A stretch of 64,000 nucleotides of DNA from Qipengyuania gelatinilytica (GCF_019711315.1 NZ_CP081294.1:2294001-2358000); one strand, 5' to 3'; counted from the stretch's first letter, positions 1 to 8,770 are shown. Numbers and translations: made by a program. Notes: a model not told the origin generated them from the sequence alone.

Positions 1-234
1 TATCGCCCGCTGGCGCGATCTGCCGTTTACCGCCCTTCCGTCTGGGGCGAGATTATCGTCCTGATCTTCGACGAATTCGGACGCAGTATCTCACGCAGCG
101 ATGCGGTGCGAATGGCGGAAGCGCTCATGGATGGCGAACCGATCAACATCGGCGGTATTCACGCATCGTCGTGTGCAGATAGCGAAGAACCCGTGTGGAC
201 TTTCGCGCCCGAAAATCCGCGGCGGACCGGCTAG
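1..234 (+). CDS. 3' end of an unrecognised protein (truncated by window edge)
   Basis: Frame 1 is open from the first base to a TAG at 232-234, giving 77 C-terminal residues. The segment includes EIIVLIFDEFGRSISRSDA and ends EEPVWTFAPENPRRTG. I do not recognise the family and see no catalytic motif. It is probably real: it reads straight into the convergent eda gene, and the two stop codons share the single palindrome CTAG at 231-234, a tight convergent arrangement. The N-terminus and any domain are outside the window. Confidence 0.5.
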   Translation, partial: YRPLARSAVYRPSVWGEIIVLIFDEFGRSISRSDAVRMAEALMDGEPINIGGIHASSCADSEEPVWTFAPENPRRTG

Positions 235-845
235 CCGCCCAGCGCGGCAGCTTCGCGGGCTACCTTTTCGACTGCTGCCTCGTCGACTGCACCGCGCGGC
301 GCGACCCAGCTTCCACCGACACACAGTACGGGATCGAAGGCGAGCCACTCCGGTGCATTCTCGAGCGTAATCCCGCCGGTCGGGCAGAAACGGCACTGGC
401 CGAAGGGCGCAGCAAGGGCTTTGAGGGCGGGAAGTCCGCCAGCAGCCATCGCCGGGAAGAACTTGAAGTGGGTGAGCCCCAGGTCGAGCCCGCGCATGAT
501 GTCGCCGGCATTGGCGATGCCGGGCAGGAAGGGGATGCCCTCGCGGATCGCTGCCTTGCCGAGTGGTTCGGTCAGGCCAGGCGACACGATGAATTCGCTG
601 CCCGCATCGATTGCGGCGGCCAGTTCCTGCTGGTTGGTGACCGTACCCGCACCGACGATCGCCCCGTCGACCTGCTTCATCGCGCGGATTGCGTCGAGCG
701 CCGCGGGCGTCCGCAAGGTCACTTCGAGAACGCGCAAGCCGCCTGCGACCAGTGCACGGGCGAGGGGGACGGCATGCTCCACCTCGTCGACCACGATCAC
801 CGGAATGACCGGCGCGGTCTGCATGATGTCGGCGATAGCGGTCAT
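231..845 (-). CDS. eda: KDPG/KHG aldolase (2-dehydro-3-deoxyphosphogluconate aldolase)
   Basis: A 204-residue class I aldolase that cleaves 2-keto-3-deoxy-6-phosphogluconate to pyruvate and glyceraldehyde 3-phosphate, the last step of the cytoplasmic Entner-Doudoroff pathway. Visible landmarks are the general acid/base Glu41 and phosphate-binding Arg45 in RVLEVTLRTP, the GAGTV loop at 65-69, and the Schiff-base Lys128 in THFKFFPA. Length matches the family. It is the last gene of zwf-edd-glk-eda: its ATG overlaps the glk TGA (ATGA), which suggests translational coupling. It ends head-on against the partial gene at the window start, sharing CTAG. Confidence 0.97.
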   Translation of the reverse strand: MTAIADIMQTAPVIPVIVVDEVEHAVPLARALVAGGLRVLEVTLRTPAALDAIRAMKQVDGAIVGAGTVTNQQELAAAIDAGSEFIVSPGLTEPLGKAAIREGIPFLPGIANAGDIMRGLDLGLTHFKFFPAMAAGGLPALKALAAPFGQCRFCPTGGITLENAPEWLAFDPVLCVGGSWVAPRGAVDEAAVEKVAREAAALGG

Positions 846-1813
846 GTGTGTTCTCTTGCGAAAGCGGCAGCGGCGCCGAACAGGCCCGGCTGCGGATGGA
901 TGATGAGTTTGACGGGGATCGAGGCCATCAGCTCCTGAAAGCGCCCCTTGGCCTTGAACCTTTCGGCAAAGCCCGATTTGAGCAGGGTCTCGCGAATGCG
1001 GTAGCCGAGACCGCCAGCGATCACGACGCCGCCGAAACCGCCCTGGGCCAGCGCGATATCTCCGGCGACGCTGCCCAGCGACATGCAGAAACGGTCGACC
1101 GCTGCGGCAGCCAGGCTGTCGCTGCCATCCTGTCCGCGCGTCCAGATCGCGATATCGTCTTCCTCGGCGACGGGCTTGCCCTCCATCGCGGCGAGCGTTT
1201 GGTAGATGTCCGAGATAGCGGGGCCCGCCACCACTCGCTCCACCGAAACGCGGTTATGGCGCTTGCGAAGGCGGGCGAGGATCGCGTCGTCGATCTGGTC
1301 GAGCGGGGCGAAATCGATATGGCCGCCCTCGGTCGCCGAGACGCGGTAGGTGCCGTCGGGCTCGCGATAGAGATGCGCGACGCCGAGCCCCGTGCCCGGG
1401 CCGAGCACGCTCAGCCTTCCCGTGGGTGCGAGCGGCTTGTCCGGACCGGTGAGGTGGATGAACTGGTCTTCGCCGACACGCGCAACCGCATGTGCCACGG
1501 CTTCGAAGTCATTGACGATGCAATAGTTTTCTACGCCCAGCTTTTCCTGCACCAGCGCCGGACGGATGATCCAGGGATTGTTGGTGAAACGGATGACGTC
1601 GCCGCCCACGGGGCCTGCGATGGCCATCGAGACGCGCGGCGGGAGCGAACCGCCCATACGGTCGCGATAATCCTCCCATGCGGTCTGGAAGCTGGCGTGA
1701 TCCTTGGTGTGGATCGTTTCGGGTTCGGTGAGGCTGATCGAGCCGTCATCGGCGATCGTCGCGATGGCGAAACGGGCATGGGTTCCGCCGATATCTACGC
1801 TTACCAGTTCCAT
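842..1813 (-). CDS. glk: glucokinase (ATP-dependent, bacterial Glk family)
   Basis: A 323-residue glucokinase that phosphorylates glucose to glucose 6-phosphate, feeding zwf in the same operon. The phosphate-1 motif DIGGTHARF is at 7-15, the catalytic-base segment NDFEA at 101-105, the adenosine-side loop GPGTGLG at 138-144, and EGGH at 162-165. The reading frame stays open upstream, but those extra residues lie inside edd. The ATG at 1813 starts 1 bp after the edd stop and begins with the expected MELVSVDIGG, so I use it. The stop overlaps the eda start. No ROK-type zinc motif is seen, consistent with the proteobacterial Glk family. Confidence 0.95.
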   Translation of the reverse strand: MELVSVDIGGTHARFAIATIADDGSISLTEPETIHTKDHASFQTAWEDYRDRMGGSLPPRVSMAIAGPVGGDVIRFTNNPWIIRPALVQEKLGVENYCIVNDFEAVAHAVARVGEDQFIHLTGPDKPLAPTGRLSVLGPGTGLGVAHLYREPDGTYRVSATEGGHIDFAPLDQIDDAILARLRKRHNRVSVERVVAGPAISDIYQTLAAMEGKPVAEEDDIAIWTRGQDGSDSLAAAAVDRFCMSLGSVAGDIALAQGGFGGVVIAGGLGYRIRETLLKSGFAERFKAKGRFQELMASIPVKLIIHPQPGLFGAAAAFAREHT

Positions 1814-1814
1814 C

Positions 1815-3629
1815 TTACAGCCCCGCAATTGCCAGCATCGAGGACGCGCCCTGTTCGGCGCCGTCGGCGCCATGCCTGAACATGGCGAAGTATTCGCGGC
1901 CCATTCCGGTCTCGGTCTGCGGCTCGGGCGCGGCATCGCGGCTATCGAGGTCGGCGTCGGTCGATAGCGTACCGGTTTCGGCGCAGACCTTCACGATATC
2001 GCCGTCACGCAGCTTGGACAGCGGTCCGCCGCCCAGCGCTTCGGGAGTGCAATGGATGGCAGCGGGCACCTTGCCGCTCGCGCCGGACATGCGCCCGTCG
2101 GTGACGAGCGCCACGCGGTAGCCGCGGTCCTGCAGGACGCCGAGGGCAGGGGTGAGCTTGTGCAGCTCGGGCATGCCATTGGCGCGGGGCCCCTGATAGC
2201 GGACGACCACGACGACATCGCGGTCGAGTTCACCCTTCTTGAAGGCCTCGTTCACGCTCGGCTGGTCTTCGAAGATCCGGCACGGAGCCTCGATCGTCCA
2301 GCGTTCGCGCTCGACCGCGGAGGACTTGAAACAGGCTCGACCGAGATTGCCCTCGACGAGGCGCATGCCGCCATCGGCCTGGAAGGGATCGGAGGCTGGG
2401 CGAAGCATCTCGGTATCGCCGCTCGGACCCGGATCGCGCCAGACCAGTTCGTCACCATCCATGCCGGGTTCGCGTGAATAGGCCTCGAAGCCGCCTTCCG
2501 CGACGGTCAGGATATCCGCATGGGCAAGCCCTTCGTCGAGCAGCGTGCCGATGACATATCCCATGCCGCCGGCATCGTGGAAGTGGTTCACGTCGCCCGA
2601 TCCGTTGGGATAGACGCGTGCGACCAAGGGAACCGCCGACGACAGTTCCGACAAGTCGGTCCAGTCGAATTTGATGCCTGCTGCGCGGGCCATGGCGGGA
2701 ATGTGGATCGCGTGGTTGGTCGACCCGCCGGTGGCAAGCAGGCCGATCGCCGCGTTGATGATCGCCTTTTCGTCGACGACGCGGCCCAGCGGGCGGAAGT
2801 CGTCGCCGTCCTTGCGGAGTTCGGCCAGGCGGTGCGTGGCCTTGCGGCTCATTTCCTGCCGCAGTTTCGCACCTGGCGGGACGAAGGCCGCGCCCGGAAT
2901 GTGGAGACCCATCATCTCCATCATCATCTGGTTCGAATTGGCGGTGCCGTAGAATGTGCAGGTGCCGGGCGAATGGTAGCTGCCCATTTCGCTCGCGAGC
3001 AATTCGTCGCGCCCGACCTTGCCTTCGGCGTATAGCTGGCGGGTGCGCTGCTTTTCCTTGTTCGAAATGCCGGTTCCCATCGGACCCGAGGGCACGAATA
3101 CGGCCGGGAGGTGCCCGAAGCGCAGCGCGCCCATAAGCAGGCCCGGGACGATCTTGTCGCAAATGCCCAGCAGCGCAACGCCATCATACATGGCGTGGCT
3201 GAGCGCGACGATCGTGGACAAGGCGATGGTGTCGCGGCTGAAAAGCGACAGTTCCATGCCGGCCTCACCCTGCGTCACCCCGTCGCACATGGCCGGTGTG
3301 CCGCCTGCGACCTGGACCGTGGCGCCCACTTCGCGCGCCCAGATCTTCATCCGCTCGGGATAGCGATAGTACGGCTGGTGGGCCGAAAGCATGTCGTTAT
3401 AGGCGGTCACGATGCCCAGGTTGGGCCCGCGGGCCGCCTTGATCGCATCCTGGTCTTCCTCTGCCCCCGCGAAGGCGTGGGCGAGATTGGAGCAGGAGAG
3501 CGAGTGGCGGTTGATCTGCTTGTCGCCCTCGCGGTCCATCAACTCGAGATAGTCCCCGCGCGACTTGCGCGAGTTTTCGATCACGCGCTGCGTGACCCGG
3601 TGGATCGTGTCTTTCAGCGGCTTAGTCAT
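1815..3629 (-). CDS. edd: phosphogluconate dehydratase
   Basis: A 604-residue iron-sulfur dehydratase of the IlvD/Edd family that converts 6-phosphogluconate to KDPG. Cysteines expected to hold the cluster are C115 (CDG), C157 (ICDK) and C224 (GTCTFYGTANSNQ), in the usual order. YNDMLSAHQPY near residue 80 and SGPMGTGISNKEK near 181-193 are also family-typical. The length and the TIHRVTQRVIENS N-terminus fit Edd rather than IlvD. The gene overlaps the zwf 3' end by 8 bp and is followed by glk after 1 bp, so all four genes must be one transcript. Confidence 0.97.
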   Translation of the reverse strand: MTKPLKDTIHRVTQRVIENSRKSRGDYLELMDREGDKQINRHSLSCSNLAHAFAGAEEDQDAIKAARGPNLGIVTAYNDMLSAHQPYYRYPERMKIWAREVGATVQVAGGTPAMCDGVTQGEAGMELSLFSRDTIALSTIVALSHAMYDGVALLGICDKIVPGLLMGALRFGHLPAVFVPSGPMGTGISNKEKQRTRQLYAEGKVGRDELLASEMGSYHSPGTCTFYGTANSNQMMMEMMGLHIPGAAFVPPGAKLRQEMSRKATHRLAELRKDGDDFRPLGRVVDEKAIINAAIGLLATGGSTNHAIHIPAMARAAGIKFDWTDLSELSSAVPLVARVYPNGSGDVNHFHDAGGMGYVIGTLLDEGLAHADILTVAEGGFEAYSREPGMDGDELVWRDPGPSGDTEMLRPASDPFQADGGMRLVEGNLGRACFKSSAVERERWTIEAPCRIFEDQPSVNEAFKKGELDRDVVVVVRYQGPRANGMPELHKLTPALGVLQDRGYRVALVTDGRMSGASGKVPAAIHCTPEALGGGPLSKLRDGDIVKVCAETGTLSTDADLDSRDAAPEPQTETGMGREYFAMFRHGADGAEQGASSMLAIAGL

Positions 3630-5070
3630 CGTGCCAGGTAACCCCGTCGCGTTCGGCCAGCGCTACTGCCGCGCTCGGCCCCCAAGTACCGGCTGCATAG
3701 GTCTTGGGCTTGATTTCGTTTTCGGCCCACAGGGCGCGGATGTGGTCGATCCAGTCCCATTGCGCCTCCACCTCGTCGCGGCGGACGAATAGCGTCTGGT
3801 CGCCGTGGATGAGGTCCAGTAGCAGGCGCTCGTAGGCGATACGGCGCACCACGTCGGAAAAGGCATCGGGCATGGCGATGTCGAGCGGGACCGGGCGCAG
3901 GCGCAGCCCGTCGCTGCCGAGGCCCGGCACCTTGGCCATCATGGAAAGCTGGATGTTTTCCTTCGGCTGGATCTCGATCACCAGCCGGTTGGGTTCGGTC
4001 TTCGCCCCGCGGCCCTCGAAGATCGAATGCGGGATGCAGCGGAACTGCACGACGATTTCGGTCACGCGGCGCGGCATGCGCTTGCCGTGGCGCAGGTAGA
4101 AGGGCACGCCCCGCCAGCGCCAGTTGTCGACATGGGCTTTCACCGCGACATAGGTCTCGGTGTCGCTGTCCTTGCCCAGCTCCTCGTCATAGCCGGGCAC
4201 GCTTTTCCCATCGACGGCACCAGCGCGGTACTGGCCGGTCACGACCTCGTTCGCCTTGATCGGGCGAAGGGCGCGTAGGACCTTGACCTTCTCGTCGCGC
4301 ACCGCCGTGGCGTCGAAGCTTGTCGGCGGTTCCATCGCGACCAGTGCGAGCAGCTGGAGAATGTGGTTCTGCACCATGTCGCGCAGCGCGCCGCTGTCGT
4401 CGTAATAGGCAACACGCGATTCAAGCCCGACCGTCTCGGCCACGCTGATCTGCACATGCTCGATATAGTTGGAGTTCCAGACCGGCTCGAGCAGGATATT
4501 GGCAAAGCGCAGCGCCAGGAGGTTCTGCACCGTCTCCTTGCCTAGGTAATGGTCGATCCGGAAAATGCGGTCTTCGGTAAAGGCCTTGGCCACCGCATCG
4601 TTGATCTCGCAGCTCGAGCCGAGATCGGTGCCGAGCGGCTTTTCAAGCGCGATGCGGGCATTGCCCCTGGTCAGGCCGACACGTTCAAGGCCGGCGATTG
4701 TCGGTTCGAACAGGCTCGGCGCAGTCGACAGGAAGATGGCGAGGCCGTTGTATTCGCCGACTTCCCTGGCCAGCTCGTCATAGCCTTCGGGCGTCGTCGC
4801 ATCGACCGGAACGTAGCTCAGCCGGTTGAGGAAATCGGCCATCGGACCGCGGCGGTTCTTCGGAAGGTATTTCTCCAGCGCTTTGCGCGCGAAATCGCGA
4901 AATTCCTTCGTGCTCATCTCGGAACGCGCGGTCGCGACGATGCGAAGGTTCGGATCGAGCAGGTTGTCCGCGTGAAGCGCGCAAAGCGACGGCAGGAGCA
5001 TGCGCTGCGAAAGGTCGCCGGTGGCTCCGAACAGGAGCAGGCGGTCGGCGGTGAATGTCAGCTCTTGCAT
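3622..5070 (-). CDS. zwf: glucose-6-phosphate 1-dehydrogenase
   Basis: A 482-residue dehydrogenase that oxidises glucose 6-phosphate to 6-phosphogluconolactone with NAD(P)+. The nucleotide-binding GATGDLSQR is at 15-23, EKPLG at 143-147 and the substrate motif RIDHYLGKE at 171-179. It is first in the zwf-edd-glk-eda operon. The lactonase gene pgl, often adjacent in other bacteria, is not in this cluster or window, so lactone hydrolysis must be encoded elsewhere or be spontaneous. The 82 bp upstream show no obvious HexR-like palindrome. The transglutaminase-like gene upstream points the same way and may or may not be co-transcribed. Confidence 0.97.
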   Translation of the reverse strand: MQELTFTADRLLLFGATGDLSQRMLLPSLCALHADNLLDPNLRIVATARSEMSTKEFRDFARKALEKYLPKNRRGPMADFLNRLSYVPVDATTPEGYDELAREVGEYNGLAIFLSTAPSLFEPTIAGLERVGLTRGNARIALEKPLGTDLGSSCEINDAVAKAFTEDRIFRIDHYLGKETVQNLLALRFANILLEPVWNSNYIEHVQISVAETVGLESRVAYYDDSGALRDMVQNHILQLLALVAMEPPTSFDATAVRDEKVKVLRALRPIKANEVVTGQYRAGAVDGKSVPGYDEELGKDSDTETYVAVKAHVDNWRWRGVPFYLRHGKRMPRRVTEIVVQFRCIPHSIFEGRGAKTEPNRLVIEIQPKENIQLSMMAKVPGLGSDGLRLRPVPLDIAMPDAFSDVVRRIAYERLLLDLIHGDQTLFVRRDEVEAQWDWIDHIRALWAENEIKPKTYAAGTWGPSAAVALAERDGVTWHDD

Positions 5071-5152
5071 GGTGCCTTCATCGGCGTAGCTCTCCCTTTG
5101 ATGCTTGGCCTATCAGTGCCCCGCATCATGCGCCATAGCGTCGCATTCCTAT

Positions 5153-5956
5153 TCACTTGTCGAGAGTTCGCACCCTGACCGAACTCGACTTGAAGTCGTT
5201 TGCCCCGAAGCTGGTCAGGAAGCTCACGTCTGCCGCATCGCGACCGACGCCGATCTTCGCGGTCTGGGCAGGGTCGGCCATGCCGGTTGCATCGACCAGT
5301 TGCCAGGTACCGCCGCCGGGTGTTTCGGGGTCGTTGAGGAAGACCTCGGCGACCGCGTGGAAGTCGGGCGGGTCGACGCCGGGAGCATAACAGGCGACAT
5401 AGCGGGCGGGGATCGTGCTCGCGCGGGCCAGCGTCACGAGCGTATGCGCATAATCGCGGCAAATGCCGCGGCGTTCGATGAAGGTGTCTAGGGCAGTGGT
5501 GTGCGAACCGGAAGCGCCGGGCACATATTGGTAGTTCTGCCGGATCCAGTCACGGATGGCGGCAATGCGCGCCCCGCCATCGGTACCGCCGAATTCATCC
5601 TCGACAAAGGTTTGGAAGCGGTCTGCCGGGCAGTAGCGACTGTCGAAGAGGTATTCCACGGCTTCGCCGGGCATTTCATGCGGAGGCAGGCGCTTCAAGC
5701 TGGCGAGGTCGGGCAGCTGCCGCTGGGGCTCGACCTCGGCCTCGTATGCGACCTCGAAATCGCCTTCCGCGCGGATCCAGATGCGCTCGCCGATATCGTC
5801 CTGTGCCGGCACGCGCGCGCAATGCTGGGAATCCGAAAGGTGCGTCTTCGATGACAGGATCGCCTGCTCGGGTATCGTCGCAGCTTCGAACTGCAGCAAC
5901 ACGTCGGTAGGGCGCGGTAGGTGGAAGGTGAAGCGCGTTTCAATCCCGATAGGCAT
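5153..5956 (-). CDS. transglutaminase-like cysteine protease-fold protein
   Basis: About 267 residues from ATG 5956; a TTG three codons upstream is the alternative start, and neither has a strong ribosome-binding site. An N-terminal beta-rich half is followed by a transglutaminase core with the triad visible: Cys166 in RRGICRDYAH, His200 in DFHAVAEVF and Asp222 in WQLVDATGMADP. Such proteins (transglut_core, bacterial type) are usually cytoplasmic or of unknown substrate, and no signal peptide is visible here. The gene sits 82 bp upstream of zwf on the same strand. The catalytic residues imply an active thiol enzyme (protease or amidase-like), but the substrate cannot be inferred. Confidence 0.8.
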   Translation of the reverse strand: MPIGIETRFTFHLPRPTDVLLQFEAATIPEQAILSSKTHLSDSQHCARVPAQDDIGERIWIRAEGDFEVAYEAEVEPQRQLPDLASLKRLPPHEMPGEAVEYLFDSRYCPADRFQTFVEDEFGGTDGGARIAAIRDWIRQNYQYVPGASGSHTTALDTFIERRGICRDYAHTLVTLARASTIPARYVACYAPGVDPPDFHAVAEVFLNDPETPGGGTWQLVDATGMADPAQTAKIGVGRDAADVSFLTSFGANDFKSSSVRVRTLDK

Positions 5957-6030
5957 GGTCCACAAACGTCGCAGACAGCCTAAAGTTTCGGCGGGCAGCA
6001 GGCTGGGAGAAAAACCTCAGCCCGGAAACG

Positions 6031-6055
6031 AAAAAGGGCCCCGCGAAGGGACCCT
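6031..6055 (-). terminator. rho-independent terminator after the 11-codon ORF
   Basis: Read on the minus strand, AGGGTCCC pairs with GGGGCCCT (7 Watson-Crick pairs plus one T-G) around a 5-nt loop, followed directly by TTTTT. It lies 26 bp beyond the stop of the 11-codon ORF and about 75 bp upstream of the transglutaminase-like gene. It could end a short transcript or act as an attenuator for the downstream genes. Confidence 0.75.
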
Positions 6056-6081
6056 CTCGTATGATATAAGCTCGATTGGGC

Positions 6082-6117
6082 TTACTTGCCCATCAGCCAT
6101 TCCCAGATATTGAACAT
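6082..6117 (-). CDS. 11-residue Trp-containing micropeptide with consensus Shine-Dalgarno
   Basis: A 12-codon frame (stop included) encodes MFNIWEWLMGK, on the minus strand. A full AGGAGG Shine-Dalgarno lies 5 nt upstream of the ATG, the best-matching ribosome-binding site I found in the window, and that is why I believe it is translated. The Shine-Dalgarno is inside a hairpin (6121-6145), and an intrinsic terminator follows (6031-6055). The W-E-W pair recalls tryptophan-rich leader peptides such as peTrpL, but the next gene downstream is a transglutaminase-like protein, not trp biosynthesis. Function is unknown: leader peptide, small membrane-active peptide, or dual-function sRNA are all open. 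Confidence 0.55.
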   Translation of the reverse strand: MFNIWEWLMGK

Positions 6118-6120
6118 GTA

Positions 6121-6151
6121 GGCCTCCTGTTGATTTCCAGGAGCCTTTTTT
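6121..6151. other. hairpin hiding the micropeptide Shine-Dalgarno; T-tailed on the plus strand
   Basis: GGCTCCTG and CAGGAGGCC (minus-strand reading) form an 8-bp stem with one bulged G and an 8-nt loop. The 3' arm contains the AGGAGG ribosome-binding site of the 11-codon ORF. Read on the plus strand, the same stem is followed by TTTTTT and would be an intrinsic terminator, although no plus-strand gene lies upstream. The plus-strand role would be to block antisense transcription into the GGDEF/EAL gene. Confidence 0.55.
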
Positions 6152-6181
6152 CATTAACCATAACTGTTTGTAAAGTGTTAA

Positions 6182-8524
6182 CTATGCTTCAAGCGCATCA
6201 TCCTTATCGGAAGCGTTGAATTTCAATAGGTTAGTCAGAGATAACGGTCGCGACAGAACATAGCCCTGAACGTAGTGGCAGCCGATTTCGTTAAGGATTT
6301 TCAGGGTTTCCGTGTCTTCGGCACCCTCTGCGACGATAGTGATTCGCGCTTCTTTACCCATTGCCACGACACTTGCCGCAATCGCCTTTGCTTTTTGGCT
6401 TTTGGCCAGGTTCGAAACGAATAGTCGGTCGATTTTCAGTTCGTCGAACGGCAGTTCGAAGAAGGTCTCGTAATTGGCCGCACCGGTGCCGAAATCATCC
6501 ATCGAAATGCGGACGCCAAGGGCCTTCAATTCATTGAGGATGGTGGAGGCCGTCGCAAGATCGCCGATGCGCGAGGTTTCGGTTACTTCCAGAATCAGGA
6601 AGCGCGGATCGAAGCCCGAGGCCTGCAATGCGTTGCGTACGATCCCGACGATCCGCATGTCGCCGAGCAGTGTCGCGGACATGTTGACCGACATCGATAC
6701 CGTGCGGCCGCGGAAATGCATGAGCCTTGCCGCGCTGCAGGCGCTTTGCAGCACATATCGGGTCAGGTGCTCCATGCGTCCGGCTTTCTCGCACTGGGCG
6801 ATGAAATGCATCGGCGGAATGAAGCCACGTGCCGGATCATGCCAGCGCACCAGCGCCTCCACCCCGGTCATGGTGTTGTGCATGGTATCGATCTTGGGCT
6901 GGTAGACACAGTAGATCTCGCCAGCCTCCATCGCTTCGTCGATGCGTGCGCGAAGCGAGATGTCCCACAGCTGGTCGAAATGCGATCCGGTTTCCGCGAT
7001 CTTGATCGGGTTGAGGGCTTCGGAACTTTCCTCTGCTGCGGCGAGCGCGGCGGCCAGGCGGGTCGAAGGATCGCCGTCGAGGCGGGCCACGCCGAAGCTG
7101 ATGCCGACGTCGACCGACGAACCCGCAACACTGATGGGCGCGGCAAAGATTGCACGCAGGCCTTCCAGATGATCTACCAGCGCCTCGGTATCGTCTTCCT
7201 TGGTGTGCCAGGCCAGATGGTGGCCTTCGTAGAAGATCGCCAATTCGCTGTCGGAAGCCCGCAGCCGATCGACAAGCTTGAGGATATATTGCGAGCGGTC
7301 CTCGCGCGCGAGCGTCTTGAGGACGTGTTCGTATCCATGAATGCGGGCCACGACGATGTGGCCGTGCGTCAGATTGTTCTTGAGCGCGCTGACCTCGAGC
7401 GCGCGCAGGCGCGGCAGGCCGGTCTCGTTGTCGACCAGCGCGAGCCGGTCCTTGAGCTGGGCACGCGAGCGGAACAGGCCGTAGACCGCGATAAGCGCGA
7501 GGCAGTAGGACAGCTCCATCCGAACGCCGATGTGGCTGCCGAGGTAGAGAGCTGCCGGGATACACAGGACAAGTGCAGCATAGCCGATCTGTCGGCGCTT
7601 GCGTTTGCGAACTGCGATGATCATCGCGCCCAGCAGGAGGGCGAAGATTGTCAGCGCACGCAGCCCGCCGACAAAGCCGGTCCGGCCGGCCCAGAGAGTC
7701 TCGGCGGCATAGATACTGACGTAACTTGGCGGTACGCCGTAATTGCCCGGGACCTTGATCAGGGTATCGGCAACGCTTTCACCTTCACCAATAATGACCG
7801 TGCGGCCGGCAAGATTGAGGTTCGCTCCATTTTCCGCGAACCCGGCGAGCTCGAACCCAGCAATATCTTCCGAAGGGATGGTGTAATCGATCTGGAACTC
7901 GCCGGGGCGCGCATCATCAATGCCGGCAAGAGATGCCGAAAGCGAGGGATATCGCTTGCCGTCGACTGTATGCCCGTATTCATCGGTCCACGCGAAGCCG
8001 AGCCAGTTTGTCGCCCTGCGCGTGACAACCCGGGCACTGTTTCCGCCGATCGCATCGGTGGTACGCCGCGTCCTCAGGCCGAGGGTGGTAGACCGCTCTA
8101 CGAGATCGACGAGCGCCACGCGCGGACCGAGAGCAGCGATCGCCTCCGCCAGCTCCTGATCGCTTTCTTTGGTCGAGGCTTGGTCGAATACAACATCGAT
8201 ATAGATCTTGCCTACGCCCTGGCGTTCCAAGTCGCGGAGCGTTTCGGCCAGTTCGATGCGCCGGTGATCCAGCGCAGGATCTTCCATATCTCCGGGTGCG
8301 CCGATGAAGACGATTTCCCCCGACGGGGAGTGGTTCGCGAGCTTCGACTGGAACAGCCAGCTGAACTGATCGAGGGGTTCGAGGGCCACGAAAAACAGCA
8401 AGGCGAGCGAAACCGCACCTGCATAGAGCAGGTGGCGCAGGCGTCCCAGCAAGCCCTTCGAAATGCCGGAAGTCGGCGTTTCGCTTGGGCCGGGGCCTTC
8501 TACAAAGGCGCTTCGGTCGTTCAT
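6182..8524 (-). CDS. CHASE2 - degenerate GGDEF - EAL membrane protein (likely c-di-GMP phosphodiesterase)
   Basis: A 780-residue protein with one N-terminal membrane helix (about 31-50), a periplasmic CHASE2-type sensor (about 55-290), three further helices (about 295-355), then GGDEF-like and EAL domains. The GGDEF signature is lost: YEGHHLAW stands at the active-site position, so cyclase activity is unlikely. The EAL domain looks intact: EALVRW, the N of VNMSATL, EVTETS, DDFGTG, the K of KIDRLFV, VAEGAED and QGYVLSRP. The best call is a sensor-controlled c-di-GMP hydrolase whose GGDEF may serve as a regulatory domain. It ends 65 bp before the micropeptide ORF on the same strand. Confidence 0.9.
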   Translation of the reverse strand: MNDRSAFVEGPGPSETPTSGISKGLLGRLRHLLYAGAVSLALLFFVALEPLDQFSWLFQSKLANHSPSGEIVFIGAPGDMEDPALDHRRIELAETLRDLERQGVGKIYIDVVFDQASTKESDQELAEAIAALGPRVALVDLVERSTTLGLRTRRTTDAIGGNSARVVTRRATNWLGFAWTDEYGHTVDGKRYPSLSASLAGIDDARPGEFQIDYTIPSEDIAGFELAGFAENGANLNLAGRTVIIGEGESVADTLIKVPGNYGVPPSYVSIYAAETLWAGRTGFVGGLRALTIFALLLGAMIIAVRKRKRRQIGYAALVLCIPAALYLGSHIGVRMELSYCLALIAVYGLFRSRAQLKDRLALVDNETGLPRLRALEVSALKNNLTHGHIVVARIHGYEHVLKTLAREDRSQYILKLVDRLRASDSELAIFYEGHHLAWHTKEDDTEALVDHLEGLRAIFAAPISVAGSSVDVGISFGVARLDGDPSTRLAAALAAAEESSEALNPIKIAETGSHFDQLWDISLRARIDEAMEAGEIYCVYQPKIDTMHNTMTGVEALVRWHDPARGFIPPMHFIAQCEKAGRMEHLTRYVLQSACSAARLMHFRGRTVSMSVNMSATLLGDMRIVGIVRNALQASGFDPRFLILEVTETSRIGDLATASTILNELKALGVRISMDDFGTGAANYETFFELPFDELKIDRLFVSNLAKSQKAKAIAASVVAMGKEARITIVAEGAEDTETLKILNEIGCHYVQGYVLSRPLSLTNLLKFNASDKDDALEA

Positions 8525-8770
8525 CCGAGGCGCTTATGCGCTCATTAAGTTTAAGAATGTTTTGACGCGGCCGCGTTTTTTTCACGGGATGCGCCCGAAA
8601 GCTGGCCTCACAATGGTTAAAGGCGGGGTAGGATATTGTATTAACGGCTCGCGCCGTTTTCCCCGCAGCGACGAAATCCGGCGCGCGATTAACCGTTTGG
8701 ATTCAGTCGGCTGGATGAAACCCTACGGCGTGCTTCAACAGGGTTAACCTGTCCGTGTGGGCTATGCGCT

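Noticed and set aside
6716..8548. 610-codon plus-strand open frame opposite the CHASE2-EAL gene
   Set aside because: Antisense shadow with Arg/Gly/His-rich nonsense composition and no ribosome-binding site.
8565..8582. ACGCGGCCGCGT palindrome followed by seven T on the plus strand
   Set aside because: The palindrome has no loop for a stable stem and no plus-strand gene precedes it.
8463..8747. 94-codon plus-strand open frame between the CHASE2 gene and rimO
   Set aside because: No ribosome-binding site, partly antisense to the CHASE2 gene, no recognisable family.
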